A DNA stretch of 64,000 nucleotides. It comes from Empedobacter falsenii. GTDB taxonomy: Bacteria; Bacteroidota; Bacteroidia; Flavobacteriales; Weeksellaceae. Where the stretch lies: the NCBI RefSeq assembly GCF_013488205.1, contig NZ_CP040908.1, positions 3,675,607 to 3,739,606 on the forward strand, written 5' to 3'. A program made the position numbers and the translations under genes. Below are positions 63,051 through 64,000 of the stretch, in pieces. The notes under the pieces are model-generated. The model had not been told where the DNA came from, did not search any database, and was given only the letters and a program-made list of their open reading frames with translations. The first letter of the stretch is position 1, and the number at the start of each line of letters is the position of its first letter.

Positions 63051-64000
63051 ATGGAAAATTCTACAGTTTTTTTAACACGTAAAATACAGCTAATTGCTGA
63101 TTTACCGACTCAAGAAGAACGAAAAGAAGTTTTGAGCACGCTTTATAAATGGCAAAATAGATGTTTTATAGCGGCTAATTTGATTGTTTCTCATTTGTAT
63201 GTGCAAGAAATGGTGAAAGATTTTTTTTATTTCTCTGACGGAATCAAATATAAATTAGTAGACGAAAACAAAGATGAAGATGGTATACTCAAATGTTCAC
63301 GGTCGACTACCATTTATCGTGTACTCTCAAAACGTTTTAAGGACGAAGTTCCAATGTATATATTGTCTTGTTTGATGAATATGTTATACCTATCCTTCAA
63401 GAAGGATTGTGTCAGGTATTGGAAAGGTGAACTTTCATTAAAAATTTTTAAACGAGATATAGCAATTCCTTTTAATATAGCGAGGATAAGTAAATTCTCG
63501 TATGATACAGATAAAAAATACATTTATTTTAAACTTTATAAAATACCTTTTAAAACGTATCTTGGAAGAGATTATATTGATAATTATAAGCTATTGGAGC
63601 AAATAGTAAGTAAAGAAATTAGAATTTGTAGATCGCATATTAAATTAGAAAAAAATAAAATATTTTGGGTATTCACTGTAGAAATTGAAAAAGAAAAAAA
63701 TCAATTACAACCCGATATTATTGCAGAAGTTTCCTTGTCGTTGGAATATCCGTTGGTTGTAAAAATAGGGAGATCTCAACTTACCATTGGTAGCAAAGAA
63801 GAATTTTTGTACAGAAGATTAGCGATACAAGCTTCTCGTAAAAGAATACTAGAAGGAGTGCCTTATTGCAAAGGAGGGAAAGGAAAAGCAAGAAAATTAA
63901 AAATAGCAAAAAAATTACAAAATACAGAGAGTAAATATGTTCATCATCGGCTACATGTTTACAGTAGAATGTTAATTGATTTTTGCGTTGAAAAAAAAGC
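63051..64000 (+). CDS. Nuclease-dead Cas12f/TnpB-like protein (dCas12f), partial at right edge
   Basis: Open from the ATG at 63,051 to the window end, 316 codons with no stop. Residues 1-220 form an N-terminal region consistent with WED/REC domains (TRKIQLIADLPTQEERKEVL, LYKWQNRCFIAANLIVSH, IFWVFTVEIE). The RuvC-I region follows: where active enzymes read G-I-D-L-G this reads E-V-S-L-S, so the catalytic Asp is Ser228. After it come the family blocks PLVVKIG (234-240), FLYRRLAIQASRKRI (252-266), GGKGKARKLK (275-284) and HVYSR (302-306). RuvC-II, the zinc ribbon and RuvC-III lie outside the window. Two bases from the sigma gene, so cotranscribed. Predicted to bind DNA through a guide RNA without cutting. 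Confidence 0.83.
   Translation, partial: MENSTVFLTRKIQLIADLPTQEERKEVLSTLYKWQNRCFIAANLIVSHLYVQEMVKDFFYFSDGIKYKLVDENKDEDGILKCSRSTTIYRVLSKRFKDEVPMYILSCLMNMLYLSFKKDCVRYWKGELSLKIFKRDIAIPFNIARISKFSYDTDKKYIYFKLYKIPFKTYLGRDYIDNYKLLEQIVSKEIRICRSHIKLEKNKIFWVFTVEIEKEKNQLQPDIIAEVSLSLEYPLVVKIGRSQLTIGSKEEFLYRRLAIQASRKRILEGVPYCKGGKGKARKLKIAKKLQNTESKYVHHRLHVYSRMLIDFCVEKK

Noticed and set aside
63314..63523. 69-codon minus-strand frame inside the Cas12f-like gene
   Set aside because: Shadow of the real gene on the other strand, with no family likeness.
60206..64000. TnpB-type insertion sequence carrying the Cas12f-like gene
   Set aside because: No transposase gene or clear transposon ends seen, and the RuvC motif is inactivated; the sigma operon partner argues for a domesticated role. 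The right flank is not visible, so this is not fully excluded.
1..64000. tRNA or rRNA genes
   Set aside because: No cloverleaf with the GTTCRAN T-arm core and no conserved rRNA segment was recognised on reading either strand.

Overview
The window is AT-rich Bacteroidota DNA, most likely from Flavobacteriia of the Weeksellaceae type (Empedobacter or Chryseobacterium-like). Three things support this. It carries clade-typical small families (DUF6341, DUF6427, IPExxxVDY, DUF4270, an orphan N-terminal GT5 domain beside panC). It has the acpP-fabF-rnc-IPExxxVDY-pyk gene order. Several starts are preceded by the Bacteroidota promoter form, TTG about 18-19 bases upstream of TAnnTTTG. I saw no rRNA, tRNA, CRISPR array or complete insertion sequence.

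Layout. (1) 1-7672, mostly minus strand: a polysaccharide locus with a Wzz-like co-polymerase, Wzx flippase, Wzy-like polymerase/ligase, glycosyltransferases and a DUF6311 membrane protein cut by the left edge. (2) 7.8-34.1 kb: conserved housekeeping genes (lpxH, queD, comF, radA, panD, panC, glmS, ribE, a lone sensor kinase, trmN6, pckA, acpP, fabF, rnc, pyk), several lipoproteins and membrane proteins, and a tandem triplet of paralogous secreted proteins. (3) 34.2-59.95 kb, plus strand: a large O-antigen/capsule locus. It has manC, two nucleotide-sugar dehydrogenases, two UDP-sugar epimerases, rfbB/C/A, an fdtA-fdtA-fdtC-fdtB set for a dTDP-3-acetamido-3,6-dideoxyhexose, Wzx, EpsG-type Wzy, glycosyltransferases, a PglC-like initiating transferase, an asparagine synthase-like amidotransferase and an ATP-grasp/HAD pair. 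One acyltransferase in it is frameshifted. (4) 60.2-62.27 kb: about 2 kb with no long gene. It holds a structured RNA that looks like 6S-Flavo, a degenerate 11-bp tandem repeat, dispersed palindromic repeats, and a diverged duplication (offset about 1.1 kb) whose conserved hairpin element precedes both a 58-codon ORF and the next operon. (5) 62,266-64,000: an ECF sigma factor gene followed after 2 bases by a Cas12f/TnpB-like gene that runs off the right edge.

The most exciting content is the last pair. The Cas12f-like protein keeps the recognisable block around RuvC-I, but the catalytic Asp position reads Ser. It is therefore predicted to be a nuclease-dead, RNA-guided DNA binder, and it is cotranscribed with a sigma factor carrying an extra C-terminal HTH. 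The inferred role is RNA-guided transcription: dCas12f and a guide RNA bring the sigma factor, and through it RNA polymerase, to a chosen DNA site. From memory, such sigma/dCas12f pairs have recently been reported in Bacteroidota. The guide RNA is not proven here; candidates lie in the structured 60.3-62.2 kb region or beyond the right edge.
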